A DNA stretch of 64,000 bases from Halichondria panicea (Eukaryota > Porifera > Demospongiae > Suberitida > Halichondriidae). The position numbers and the translations under genes were made by a program. The stretch lies in the NCBI RefSeq assembly GCF_963675165.1, contig NC_087377.1, positions 10,030,632 through 10,094,631 of the forward strand. The letters run 5' to 3'. Numbering within the stretch: the stretch's first letter is position 1; every line of letters begins with the position of its first letter. Below the pieces are notes generated by a model. That model ran no database searches. It saw only the letters and a list, made by a program, of their open reading frames with translations, and had not been told where the DNA came from. Shown one piece after another: positions 1-11,616 of the stretch.

Positions 1-379
1 ATGTTTTGAGGGGCCTCATATAATATATCAAAAACCTCTGCAGTGGAGAGTTGCTAGCGGTTAGTAAACAGTAAGTAAGTTGTAGAGTCTATACCTGCCG
101 TATTTATATACATGTACAATGGCATACAAAGGTGCATTATATATATTCATAGAGCCAGAGTTGAAGTGTACGTGTAGATATAAATGTCTATATAGTCTAG
201 CATGCATTGAGATACTACACAAGTGCCATGCAAACAATTAAGAGGTAATACCTTGTAGTAAGCATACTCGGTAGCTTTGCCTACAATCAGGCTTACTAGT
301 AGAATGCATGTAGATCTAGTATATAAATGTAGCTAGCTTATTAGAAAGTTTTAATAGTGATGTATCTCCACGTACATAC

Positions 380-449
380 CGTTCTCTCCGGTTTGGCCTT
401 GGACCAACAGAAAGGAGACACCCCAAATAAACAGCAATCGACTGATCAT
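380..449 (-). CDS. Signal-peptide exon of a gene leaving the left edge (partial)
   Basis: Reading the minus strand from the ATG at 449 gives MISRLLFIWGVSFLLVQG followed by a few polar residues, a textbook cleavable signal peptide. The exon closes at 380 against a GTATGT donor (phase 1), the same phase used by every signal exon in this window. The rest of the gene lies left of base 1, so its product cannot be named; a further Ig/FN3-type receptor is likely from context. In-frame ATGs further upstream (to 533) would only lengthen the N-terminus and spoil the signal peptide, so 449 is preferred. Confidence 0.5.
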
Positions 450-472
450 TCTTGAAGCAACACTAGAACAAT

Positions 473-520
473 GTTTAAACATAGATAGTAGAGGAAGGGG
501 ATTGTGAACGAGATCACGTG
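473..520 (-). repeat. Inverted copy of a promoter-proximal segment (pair with 1970-2018)
   Basis: The 48 bases immediately upstream of the signal exon reappear in opposite orientation at 1970-2018 with a single one-base gap. The segment contains CACGTG at one end and GTTTAAAC at the other. It may be a 5' UTR or promoter element duplicated in inverted orientation. No signal-peptide exon was found next to the second copy. Confidence 0.6.
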
Positions 521-3300
521 AACTCAATTTCATGGACTGTCCGTGTTAGACGGAAGCATTAGCAGAATGGCCGGAAGTAGACAGGAAGTATATAGATCTG
601 TGTTGCTGGGTATGGTTGCAGCCTCCTCTGTGGGCCCTTCTGCTAGTGAAGACATATCAAGGAAGTAGGACTCTGAGCTATGTGTGTATGCAAGCTTTTA
701 GTTTTGAAATTCTTTTTTTTGTAGGTTCTTTCTACTCTGGAAATGTGTCCATGCTACAATTATACAATATATAATATCCATGACAACTCATCATCTATAT
801 AACATTATTATGAACTGCAGACAAGCGCAAGCTATGACATTGTAAAGATACACGTACATTATGAATGATATGAGTCAGAATGTGTTGTCAGAGTCCGGTC
901 TTCTGCGTTTGGGTAACGGTTCGTGAACAATTTTTTGACAGAACTTACCTGATCAACTATAATAAGTGTAGAAGAGTGATGCTTTCACAAATCTAATTAA
1001 ACATTTAAGGCCAGGATTTTCATCACAAAAGTTCAGGGAATCGATGTATCTCAATCAAAATAGCACAGCACGCTGGTAAAGAACTGGAGTGATGAGTTGA
1101 GAGAGGGGGTATAAGGGTGTATTCAGAACGTACTGACAAATTCCAAATGAGCTGGCACTGAACACACGAGGTGACGATGACATCAACTCTTGGTAGCTTG
1201 ACAATGGTGAGCACGTTCTTGACGGCAATTAGTTCAACACTGACTTGGCAACCAAGAAGTGGAGAGATTCAAGAGTTGCTGGTCGACTCAGGTAAAGGCT
1301 GATGAGAGCAGACGGGGGATGTCTGCTGCTTCTTGCTTTTCTATCGCTGAAAAAACGCAATTTCTGACTTCCCATGCCCATTGTTTACAATCACACCTGT
1401 GTGGGAAAAGAGCAACATGACATTTTCACACTTTTTCATTGAGGCAAAATTATTCTTTCGAGTTAGTACAGCTACTATGTAATAGCTATTCTCATAGAGT
1501 AAAGCTAAAAGAATCAGAAAATGCACACTAAAACTTTCAATTGTGAACGGTCAGATCAGGACACCCCACACAAAGAAGGCACCCCATTCGACTTATTTCA
1601 CAACACTGGAGAACAACAAAAAGCTTATATATCAAAAAAAGGGGCTATCCTGTTAAAGCTCAAGTCAAGGAAACAGCCAATATGCTTACTAGCTTCTAAA
1701 AGTGTATCAGAAACTAGATTCTCCCCAAACAGTGCTAAAAACAGGTAAATGGTGAGTCATAGCTAACTTGTAGCTCAACAGGTATATCTTATTACTTAAA
1801 ACGCTCAAAATATTGTTAGTATAGATTACTACTGACATTAAGGCTCTTAGATAGTCGTTTCTTACCTTTAGAACCGAGTAAAACTCTGAAAAGTCTTTAG
1901 CCCGCTCAAAATTAGTCAATTCGCGGTCTAACGCGGATAGACCTCAGCTCTCATGTATGATCTATAGCGCACGTGATCTCGTTCACAATCCCCTTCCTCT
2001 ACTATCTATGGTTTAAACACTGTACTTTAGCTCTAAATAATAATTAATAAAACAATCATGTAGAATGTACCTATAAGCTATAATTATTACTGATTGGGAG
2101 TTGGGCGTGGCCTGATTTTCCACTGAGGATTGCGCATGTCCAGATACTAATTTTGGCCTGTAGATTGCGCGCGGTACTCATACCAGAAAACAGGAAAGGT
2201 TGAAAATCATAAAAATCATAAAAATGACCTCATAAGTATCATGTACAACAACAATGACACCAGAAACTACAACACTATAGCTAAAAAGTACCACAAAAAC
2301 ATTTGCAATGTGAAAAGTTGCTAATTGGCCGGGGGAAACACCAAAAAGCGTAGACACAAGAAATATCCAGCAAGAGCATAACTCCAATCCTTTACAACGT
2401 CATTCACATGTACATTTTTCACATAATGTTTTTAGTTTTTCCATCCTATTAATTTTGGTGGTTTTCTCGAACAGAATGTTGAGTGTTTGAGTTTTGTGAT
2501 GAGTTTCCCTAATAATTATAGTGTTGAGCACATACATTTTCTGTGCAATTGACTCCATCTATGCATTTTAGCATGGAAGTGATGAATGCCAAATGTGGTG
2601 GATCAGGATTACTATGAGATTAGTTAATTATATTGTAAATGCATCAACACTTATTTGTAGAGTCCTCTTCATGACGTTGTAACGGATCGATTGGAGTTAT
2701 GCTCTCGCTGGATTGGTTATATTATGGTTACCTCTCTAATATTGGGCTCAAAATGATGGTAGAATGAGGATGTACTGTAAATCCAGAGTGTTTGTGCAGT
2801 ATACGTATAGGTTTATGCTATATATATCAGTGTGTCATGACACTGTATGAGCTGCATATAATATATATATACATGTCCCTAATGTGAACTTTCACATTAT
2901 TTTAAAGATAAATATTGTGTATCTGTATATATATACGAATTTATACAGTTTAATACGCTCAGATTTCAAAGCCTATAAAAGGCTCTAACAGCAGCATACG
3001 AACAAGACAATATAGAAGATGTACAGGGGGGGAAAAATAGAATTGTCGATTATACCTTTACATACTAGCCTGCAGCTGTGTCCAAACGTTCCATGATCAC
3101 TGTAGCTACATATTTCTATTGTTTGTATACCTCTGTTAGCTATAAATAGAACTGATAATTCAACTGAGCAGTGCACAATTCCAATCACTGCATGGAGTTA
3201 CATGTATACTGTTAGTGGTCAATTCGATAATTATGTACATGTCAGTAGACATTATACAGAACATAAAAATATAACATTATATAGTGTCACATGCGTGTAA
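521..3300. other. Intergenic DNA, no gene recognised
   Basis: Apart from the inverted segment at 1970-2018 this stretch shows only short ORFs without splice-flanked coding character. It is A+T-rich, with TATATA runs near 2820-2940. I see no domain signature, RNA gene or long repeat in it. Confidence 0.5.
1970..2018 (+). repeat. Second arm of the 48-bp inverted repeat
   Basis: This is the inverted partner of 473-520, running from CACGTG through to GTTTAAAC with one extra G. The sequence after it (2019-2150) has no open signal-peptide exon, so it looks like an orphan promoter fragment. Confidence 0.6.
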
Positions 3301-3496
3301 AAATAGTAGACTAAACACATTAGTAAGAAGGAGCCTGTGAGCACATTTTTGGCACACACCGAACACGCAGCCATAATGAAGTTCTGTGCATGCATATACA
3401 TAATCCAGTTTTATAGTACACATGCATGCAGTACAGTGGTGTGGTGATGTGCGGCTCCCCAAGCTCCTTCTTACTAATGTGTTTAGTCTACTATTT
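3301..3496. repeat. 34-bp perfect inverted repeat (3301-3334 / 3463-3496)
   Basis: The arm at 3301-3334 (AAATAGTAGACTAAACACAT and on to GGAGC) is exactly the reverse complement of 3463-3496, with a 128-base loop. The right arm contains the last codons and TAG stop of gene A on the minus strand, so the inverted repeat probably arose by local copying of the gene end rather than by transposon insertion. Confidence 0.75.
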
Positions 3497-6461
3497 TCTT
3501 CTCCGTTGTTCTGTAAGCAGCTTAGTATTGCTATATGATCCACGCTGGACTCCTCCACTGGATATTCCCTGGGTCGTTGGTGGGCCGCCTGTCGACCACT
3601 CTCTGGCATAGGTCAGCTGAAGTTGTGAATGTGTGAGTTGGTTTGTAATAATTTCACGAGATAAATCAGGGATTTTTTTCTGAATACACAAAATGTTATA
3701 CATAATAAAAATTAATGATATTCACTATATTATACAGCACGTCTGACAAAACATGAGCGCCTTTGTTATGCTGTGTAATGAATTCGAGGGTTATCATATC
3801 AGGGGTTTCAGCCTTATTGTAAAATACACATTAATTTTTATGCTCTATAGCTAATAGTGGAGATTTACATGACCTATACAATGTAGTTAGCATCGATTCC
3901 AGGCCGATTAAAATACGTTAATGTGGCCTGGAATCAAGGCTAATCTATAGTCATACCTGATGAAGAGCCTCTCTTGAAGCTGGCTTTGGTTTCTTGGTAT
4001 ATACATTGACAAGGGCATAATTTCCTGGGGCTGTCTGGTGCTCAATAGAGTTTAGGTCAGCATAGAGGGAGTCGGCAGGAGGGGAAGATGATATATCACG
4101 CCTACATTAATAATTAATTTGTACAAAATTATCCTTTTACCACTAAACTACAAGATACATGGCATAAGCTGCTAAAATACGAAACAACTCACTTGAGCTT
4201 TTCAGTATCTCTTGGGTTTGACTTACAATTAATTCAAATCTGTAAATGTTCGCTACATTACTTAAGTTGCACTGATAAGGGACGTTAAATGAAGTAGAAA
4301 AACTTGCCTCGTTTGCAATAACACATGTAAAAGAGCACCCCCACACCAAAACCAAACATGAAAACAAGGAGAATATCAGCCAAAAAAGCATCCACAAACA
4401 ATTCCCATTACGCTAGCCGGTGCTAGTATCATCAGAATGATCACCACAATCAGCCAAACAGAAACTGTAGAACATCGAATCCTAAATACATAACACAATG
4501 TACTATTAGACCATGCATACGTGAATGTGAAAGCAAACTGTTACAGTAGCTACAATATCTACTCTTGACAATAATTATGACATGAGACTTACAAACGCAA
4601 GATCTCAATCCAGCTGTTTCAACATTTCCATCAATGCAAGTGAGTTGATATGAACCAGACAAATCATAGATAACTGAAGTACAGCTCAGAGTAGCAGTCG
4701 TAATTCTAAGGTGAGACACGCTGCTAGCAGTAACGACTCCGTCAAGCTGGTAGGACACTCCACTGCCCACGAATAACAAGAGGGCACTCACAGGGCATGT
4801 GCTAAAGTTAAGATTGCTCTGAGTGTCAACTATGGTTCCATCATACACAAGATTTGCACGATAGCACAGATCAGTGGATGACGTGACAGGTACACAAGTC
4901 AACTGTGACGTCAGTTGTATGTTGGAGGTGCTGAAATCCAATGGACGCAACTCTCGACATCCAAATCCTTGTTCAAACTGGATACGAAAGTCCCCACTTT
5001 GCTCAGAGGTACAGTTTTTACCAAGATAGAATGTGAGGCAATTCATTGCTCCCAACGTACTGTCATCAATGACAAGTGCTCTATCTATAATTATGATCAA
5101 AGTACAGTGCAAGTAACATAACGTAACTTCTAATCATAACAAATAGATCTTACCTTCAATTTCAGCAGACATTTCACTGCTTGATCCAGCCACATTAGTG
5201 ACGGTCACAGTTAACGTGTACACATCATTCTCCACTGTGTCTGTGAGCTGGTAGGATGAACCAGAGATAAACACTGCACTACCACTGATACCCCCAGCTG
5301 AAGTGTAGGTTATGGTTGGTACAACATTTAAGGGAGGTGTCAAACTGAACTGCTGGGTCATTGCTGCTCTGAACCTGTGATGACTACATCATTTGACTGT
5401 TATTATTATATCCTTCACTTACTCCCTCCACCAAACTCCATGATCCCCTGATAGACAGTGATGGATTGGAACAGTCAACGAATCCAGTGGGTTAAGTTAG
5501 TATATACAGGAGCTGAGAAATCGTATAATAAAAATGAAATCTCTGGCACGTGGTCCACTCACTTCTTATGTTGAACATCACAGAAACATCAATGCTGCTG
5601 TTCAGTACTCCAGGACACACAGCACTGGCAGCCACTACACAGACAGTGTGAAACCCGGTGTAGCTCAGTCCAGTCACAACGATGTTGTTGTCAGTCACTT
5701 CCACTGAACCACTCACTGCCTCCAACCACACTGCCATAAAATGTTATCGCTGTCCCAAACATTTCGCTATTGCTAACCAAAAGCGTAACTTGTCCAGTTA
5801 ACTGGTCAACCACTGAGTAAATTTCAATTACAGTGCTGAAACTATTCTTACCTGCAGTAATTATAGTGAAGTTCCCGACTTGAGGATCAGACGTAGAACC
5901 ACCAGCAAAACAAGTCACCACAGAACCATTTAGTGACTCAGTGACTACCAACTCAAGAGTGCATGGACATCCTTGTTGGCTCATTGTGGGGACTGATCAT
6001 ACTAACAATGAATGGTCCACATACACCTGCGCTATTTGGGGAGGCTGTGTGGGTGATAACAGTATTGCAGTCTCTTGGTAGACGAGGAGCGACTCTCCAA
6101 CGAGACAGGTCGTCAGGACTGTCATGAGAACAAGTGAGGCTGACGGTAGTGTTTGGACACACTTGAAGGAACCCATCAATCACAGTGCCACCATCGCTAC
6201 TGACTTCTAAACTGCTCACAGCATCTATAATTGTCACAGCATTGATTTTAATAGTTATAACTCTAGAACAATAATTATTGTGCCTACTTTATACTCCGAG
6301 GCGTACCTGTGCCTTTTTGGGGAAAACCTAGCACAGCTACAAAAATCTGCGAGGATAATAACAAAAATGCTAGATCTATTGCTAAATGTAACCTTAATAT
6401 GATGTAACTTACATATGCAGATAGATCGACAAGCCTCATTATCCACCGTTTGTTCTCCCAT
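3491..6461 (-). pseudogene. Gene A: Ig/FN3-like/CCP-like receptor, frameshifted, tyrosine-rich tail
   Basis: Exons in transcription order: 6412-6461 (weak first exon), 5563-6224 (Ig-like with Cys and Trp, then FN3-like), 5423-5512, 5154-5374, 4593-5084 (Cys-rich, ending CCP-like), about 4464 onward (TM), 3957-4101 and 3491-3616 (tail). It is the mirror paralogue of gene B. Against B it carries 4-base insertions near 5968, 5715 and 5502 and a one-base insertion near 5340, each breaking frame. The first intron has collapsed, so former intron bases are read through as exon. The TM exon gives hydrophobic segments in two different frames. The tail exons remain open and carry YADLNSIEHQTAPGNYALV, a YxxL-x11-YxxV arrangement like an ITAM, then a GGPP stretch. 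No convincing signal peptide was found. I call it a pseudogene, though unrecognised splice choices could rescue parts. Confidence 0.65.
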
Positions 6462-6571
6462 AGATCTTATCTACTCGTACTCTTGCCGCGCCCATAATTA
6501 TGCGCGATATGCATACACGGCTCAAACGCTGCCCATGCAGTTAAGATAATGATTTCATAATTATTATGAAT

Positions 6572-6610
6572 GTCACCAGATGGGTTATGAATCATAACCC
6601 ATCTGGTGAC
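6572..6610. repeat. 39-bp near-perfect palindrome between genes A and B
   Basis: The 19-base arm GTCACCAGATGGGTTATGA is followed by one base and then its exact reverse complement. A second, smaller palindrome (CATAATTATTATG) lies just before it. The centre (6591) falls within about 10 bases of the midpoint between homologous exon boundaries of genes A and B. Confidence 0.9.
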
Positions 6611-6969
6611 GCCCTGGTGACACCCGGGCTTATAAACAGTGACATTCTATACTAGTCTAAATGTCCTATTAATTTTATACAACGACAGTAAGCTCTGCTA
6701 ACTAGATTTAGAGGTAGATCTAGTCTAATTATACTCATTAGATATATAGATCCAGATGTGATCTACAGCTGGCCTTTATATTCTAGACTATAGGCAGCCT
6801 GCTATAGAGCCCTATAATAATTAATAATTATAAAACTGACCACAACAATTTTCCTCAATAGATTCTCAGTGTTGTGAGGGTGTGTTCAGTAGGTCTAATT
6901 ATCTTTCCACATTTAACATGTAAGTTTAAACCAAATTAAACGCAACCACTAATTTATATTAATCTGCAG
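6611..6969. other. Spacer upstream of gene B
   Basis: A+T-rich sequence where the first exon and promoter of gene B would be expected. I found no signal-peptide exon and no match to the putative first exon of gene A. Confidence 0.4.
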
Positions 6970-9016
6970 ATACTGCAAGCAGTTTAGAAGTCAGTATAGC
7001 GGCGGTGGCAATGTGATTGATAGGGCCCTCCAAGTGTGTCCAGGCACTACCGTCAGCCTCACCTGTTCTCATGACAATGTTATTGATCTGACTCGTTGGA
7101 GAGTCACTCCTCCTCTACCAATGGACTGCGATATTGTTATCACTCACACAGCCTCCCCAAATAGTGCAGGTGTATGTGGACCATTCATTGTTAGTATGAT
7201 CAGTTCACGCAATGAGCCAACAAGGATGTCCACTCTTGAGTTGGTAGTCACCGAGTCACTAAATGGTACTGTGGTGACTTGTTTTGCTGGTGCTTCTACA
7301 TCTGATCCTCGAGCTGGGAACTTCACTATTCAAATTATCGTAGGTGAGAACATAGTTTCCATTAGCTCCAATTGAAAATGTATATACTCTTACCTATCTA
7401 TCTATTATGTAGAGGGTATATTCGTCACTTAATACTAACTTTTTTGGTCGTTGTGATTATCATAATTATTACGGTATACAGAACCTTCCACTCCAACTGT
7501 TGATAGTGTGGAACACTCAGTGGTTGACAGGTTAACCGGACAAATTACACTTTTGGTCAGCAGTAGCGGCACATTTGGTACAGCGATAACATTTTATGGC
7601 AGTGTGGTTGGAGGCAGTGGTTTAGTGGAAGTGACTGGGAGCATTATCACTGTGACTGGATTAAGCTACACTGAGTCTCACACTGTCAGTGTGGTGGCTA
7701 CCAGTGCTGTGTGTCCAGGAGTGCTGAACAGCAGCGTCATTTTTGTTCCTGTGATGTTCAACATAAGAAGTGAGTGGACCACCGGAGTTTGTATTTCTCA
7801 CAAATTTTGGTGTTTTCTCAGCTCCTGTACTGACTCGACCAACTGGATTCGTTGACTGTTCCAATCCATCGTTGCCAATCAGTGGATCATGGAGTTTGAT
7901 GGAGGGAGTAAGCAAAGAATATATCCATCAAAATTATATGCATGCATACATCACAGGTTCAGAGCAGCAGTGACTCGGATGTTCAGTTGACTCCTCCCCA
8001 AATTGGTGCACCAACCATAACCTTTACTTCTTCAGCCAGGAGTTTCAGTGGCAATGCAGTGTTTGTTCCTGATTCATCCTACCAGCTCACGAACACAGTG
8101 GAGAATGATGTGTACACTTTAACTGTAACTGTGACTAATGCAGCTGGATCAAGCAGGAGTGTCTGAAAGAGTTGATGGTAAGCTCTCAAGTATTTCTTTT
8201 GCTGTGAGAAGAACCTCTATCCTGATGTTGTAGTTACTCCCTTCATAATTGATGACAGTACGCTGAGAACAATAAATTGCCTCACGTTCTCTCTCGGTCA
8301 AAACTGTGCCTCTGAACAAAGTGGAAACTTCCTTATCCAGTTTGAACAAGGAAATGGTTTATGTCGAGACTTGCGTCAATCAGATTTCAGCACCTCCACC
8401 ATACAACTGACGTCACAGTCGACTTGTGTACCTGTCGTCTCATCCGCTAATCTGTGCTATCATGCAATATTGATGTACAATGGAATGATAATTGATACTC
8501 GAACTAATCTCGACTTTGCTGGGTGCCCCATAAATGTCCTTGATTCTTTCCTGGCAGATGGTGTTTCCTACCAGCTTGACGGAGAAGTCACTAGCGGCAA
8601 CGTGTCTCACCGTACGACTGCTACTCTGAGCTGTACCGAAACTTTTGCCTCAGTATCTGGAGCAGCTGTGGTGACATGTGTTGACGGTCAGTGGAACAAC
8701 ATGGGCATACAGTGGTGTTCTAGATCATGTGCAGGTATATGTGTAATTGTTCACCAATGTATGTTATTGTACACATAACTCTACAGAATCCATATCTCTG
8801 ACATTCGTACTCACCTTGTTTTTTGGAGTCTTGGTTACCGTCTTGATAAATTTGGCAATGGTGTACATGTACAAGAGGTCTAAAAAGGTAACTCTGCAAA
8901 CTGAAACTGAAATGATACCACCACCTGCGATATACGAAGAGCCAGGAGACATTAAAACAGACCCCAACACTCAGGGAAATGTCGCCTATGGACATGTGCA
9001 GCCTCTTCGGCAGTAA
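6970..9016 (+). pseudogene. Gene B: Ig/FN3-like/CCP-like receptor with ITIM-like tail, probably broken
   Basis: Exons: 6970-7343 (Ig-like, with LTCSH and RWRV), 7482-7769 (FN3-like), 7822-7907, 7957 to the donor near 8176, about 8231-8734 (Cys-rich, C-terminal CCP-like half with a GQW...WC ending), 8787-9016 (TM plus tail, TAA at 9014). Boundaries are phase 1 except 7907/7957 (phase 0). Two defects relative to gene A: a two-base insertion near 6995 that changes the start of the Ig exon, and a two-base deficit near 8155 giving an in-frame TGA at 8164. No signal-peptide exon was found. The final exon is open: a hydrophobic TM segment, basic YKRSKK, then AIYEEP and VAYGHV; the latter fits the ITIM pattern [SIVL]xYxx[IVL]. 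A duplicate of this tail is fused to gene D1 at 22.2 kb. I lean to pseudogene; a functional allele elsewhere is possible. Confidence 0.6.
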
Positions 9017-9927
9017 GTGGAACTTTTAGATTAGTTGCAGTGGATTGAATAATATTATTTTATTGTTTTCTGTGAACATTATAATCCTCATAATACATAG
9101 TTCTTTTTTGCCCAAACTTTTCATATTTAGTGAGTCCTAGGCCCAGATAATTATTTTTAGTTTCTATACCTATCATAATTCTGCATCATTTTTTCTTTCT
9201 AAATTGAAGTCAAAGGTCGTGCCCATGGCAGCTCTTTTTATACTCACAACACGCTCAGGATTCCAAAACAACTATGTTTAATCATTAGACTCAGAAGCCA
9301 GCTTACTAAATAGATATCATGCTAACACTGACTCACCGGTACAATGTTTCGACAGGTCCTGTGCAGTCCAGCTGCTGCTCAAATAGAGTCTTTGGATTCT
9401 TCACTTACAAGAGCTAGTCAGACATGAGATTGAATTATTCGACTGCTCGACCATGATAACTGTTTTTCTACTTGGCAGTGCACTGGTGTCAGTGAGGGAA
9501 AAGTAAATTTTTCCGTCGTTTCCGATGACCTGTATATATGTAGAAGAATTGCGCATGCACAGAGTCACGCTGATCTACTTCTGAAGACTATACTGTCTAG
9601 ATAGGCGTGGCCTGTCCACCAAAAGAAGGGTGGACATTGATTTCAAGCCTATATCTGGATTTTTACTGACGATGAGCCCCTGGAGCCTGGACCATTCATG
9701 ATGGCTCCAGTCCAGCCCCTCCCCTTCTTGTAGCAAGCTGAGCTCTGCGGTTAGAGGCATGGCCAATAAATTATTCATAACTTTGGTGGTTTTGGTTTTT
9801 GGGCGGGCCACGCCCATCTTTATTAGATGTCAGTCAGCAGTTTGCTAATATTAAAATTTATTCTGGTCAATTCTAGACAAGTCAACTCAATTGCGCTAGG
9901 GAATCTGTAGCCTGACAACTCGACAAG
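9017..9927. promoter_or_regulatory. 3' flank of B and upstream region of C1 (duplicated elsewhere)
   Basis: No gene. This block is repeated with small differences at 22281-23215 and again from about 24060 to 24823, where it again ends at a C-gene start codon. The repeated part includes GGCAGCTCTTTTTATA, a GCATGCACA block and a G+C-rich GGCGTGGCC...GGCCACGCCC stretch 100-300 bases before the ATG. It probably contains the C-gene promoter (inference from position and conservation). Confidence 0.45.
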
Positions 9928-11348
9928 ATGAAGCTGTTAAGTGTGTCCCTCTTAGCGTGTCTTCTGTTGAGCATCGGAGGTGAGCAGAGTTACATAATCA
10001 GAGCTGTTTGTTGCTCAAAAAGAGTTGTGACCACATCCATTGTTCATGTTGTAGCTAGCTCTGTTTCTATCCGCACAGCTACAGCACACGCACAGCACAC
10101 ACACACACACTGCATGCAAATGGTTTTGCTGATTGTAAGAGCTACTCATATTAATATTTACTGTACCTAGATCTATAAAAATAATAATTATCATTGTATG
10201 ACATGATTGTCATTCTTGTTCTTAAGCACACAACCTCACTCTGACGCGCGCTGTGATTGCTTAGAAGTTGGCTTAGTATGTATTTATTAACAGAAAAGCA
10301 TCCGTAGTTTATTCGGGGTGTTTCTTTAAGTGCGCTCTAGCTGTACTTGTTTTGAATACATTGGGTGTGTGTGTTTAGATCCTTTGTCAAAGGCTTTGAT
10401 GTACATGTATGGGTGAACCTTACCCTTGATGTGCCCACACACTGGTCGATTGGTGGTATTTTGTACCTAACCACCTATAGACAAAAATAGCCTCCTCTAT
10501 AAACAAAAGAGAAACACCACACCTTATAGAGAAACACTTCATAGACCTGTTGTTTTTAGGCAAATTTGTGTATTGAGATTGAGATTGACCACTTTGAAAA
10601 TTCTAGTCACATCACAGACACGATAACTACTCTCAATGAATTCTCCTTTATAGAGTCTCAAATCATCACTGTATCGCCCGCTGGCAACCAGACCGTGCCT
10701 GCTGGAAGTGATGTCAACATTACGTACACCTGCAACGTACCAACTGGGTTTATCGTAGAGTGGGTGTTCGGCGAGGTGCAACTCAGTCCCGGGTCATCAA
10801 ATGCACAACTCCTCGCCCAAAATGGAGTCATACTTGATCCGCCCACCGAGGGCCGGACGACCAACATCATTGTGACGAGGCTTGGCAGAGAAACGTTTGG
10901 TAGTAACATCCAACTGCGTTGCTCGGCTTTGCAACAGTCACCTGTTAGAATTGTGTTCGGAGACAGCTACTATGTGCGAACATTTGGTGAGTTTGTGTGG
11001 TGTGTCCATCCATGCATGATATGTGTGTTGTCTGGCATGTATAGTGTAATAACTGCACTGTATTGTATGTTGGCCGGGCCGGTTGTTCAAGTTTATAATA
11101 TTATTAAGCTTCTTTGCAAAAGTGTGTATGTACCAGCGCTTGTTCCGTGATATGCTGCCTGTAATTTATAGCCTTAAAGAGTACGTGTCATACATTGTTT
11201 AGTAACAACCAATGTAAAACATGTAGGTATCACAATCGTACAATCACCAGATTAGAGAGTTTGTCTTATAATAATTTATAAGCTTAATTATGCCAATGTA
11301 TTACCCCGTTAAGTATGTAAACTTGTATGACATGCAATGTAACTGTGC

Positions 11349-11402
<54 letters not shown>

Positions 11403-11413
11403 CCACCCCCACG

Positions 11414-11450
<37 letters not shown>

Positions 11451-11461
11451 CCACCCCCACG

Positions 11462-11498
<37 letters not shown>

Positions 11499-11509
11499 CC
11501 ACCCCCACG

Positions 11510-11546
<37 letters not shown>

Positions 11547-11557
11547 CCACCCCCACG

Positions 11558-11616
<59 letters not shown>

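Noticed and set aside
1521-1748. 75-codon ORF upstream of gene A
   Set aside because: No homologous copy, signal peptide or splice context; compatible with chance in A+T-rich DNA.
4450-5112. Reading straight through the CCP-like exon of gene A into DVLQFLFG as a natural C-terminus
   Set aside because: Gene B and the downstream open tail exons of A show that a TM exon and tail follow; the extension is intron.
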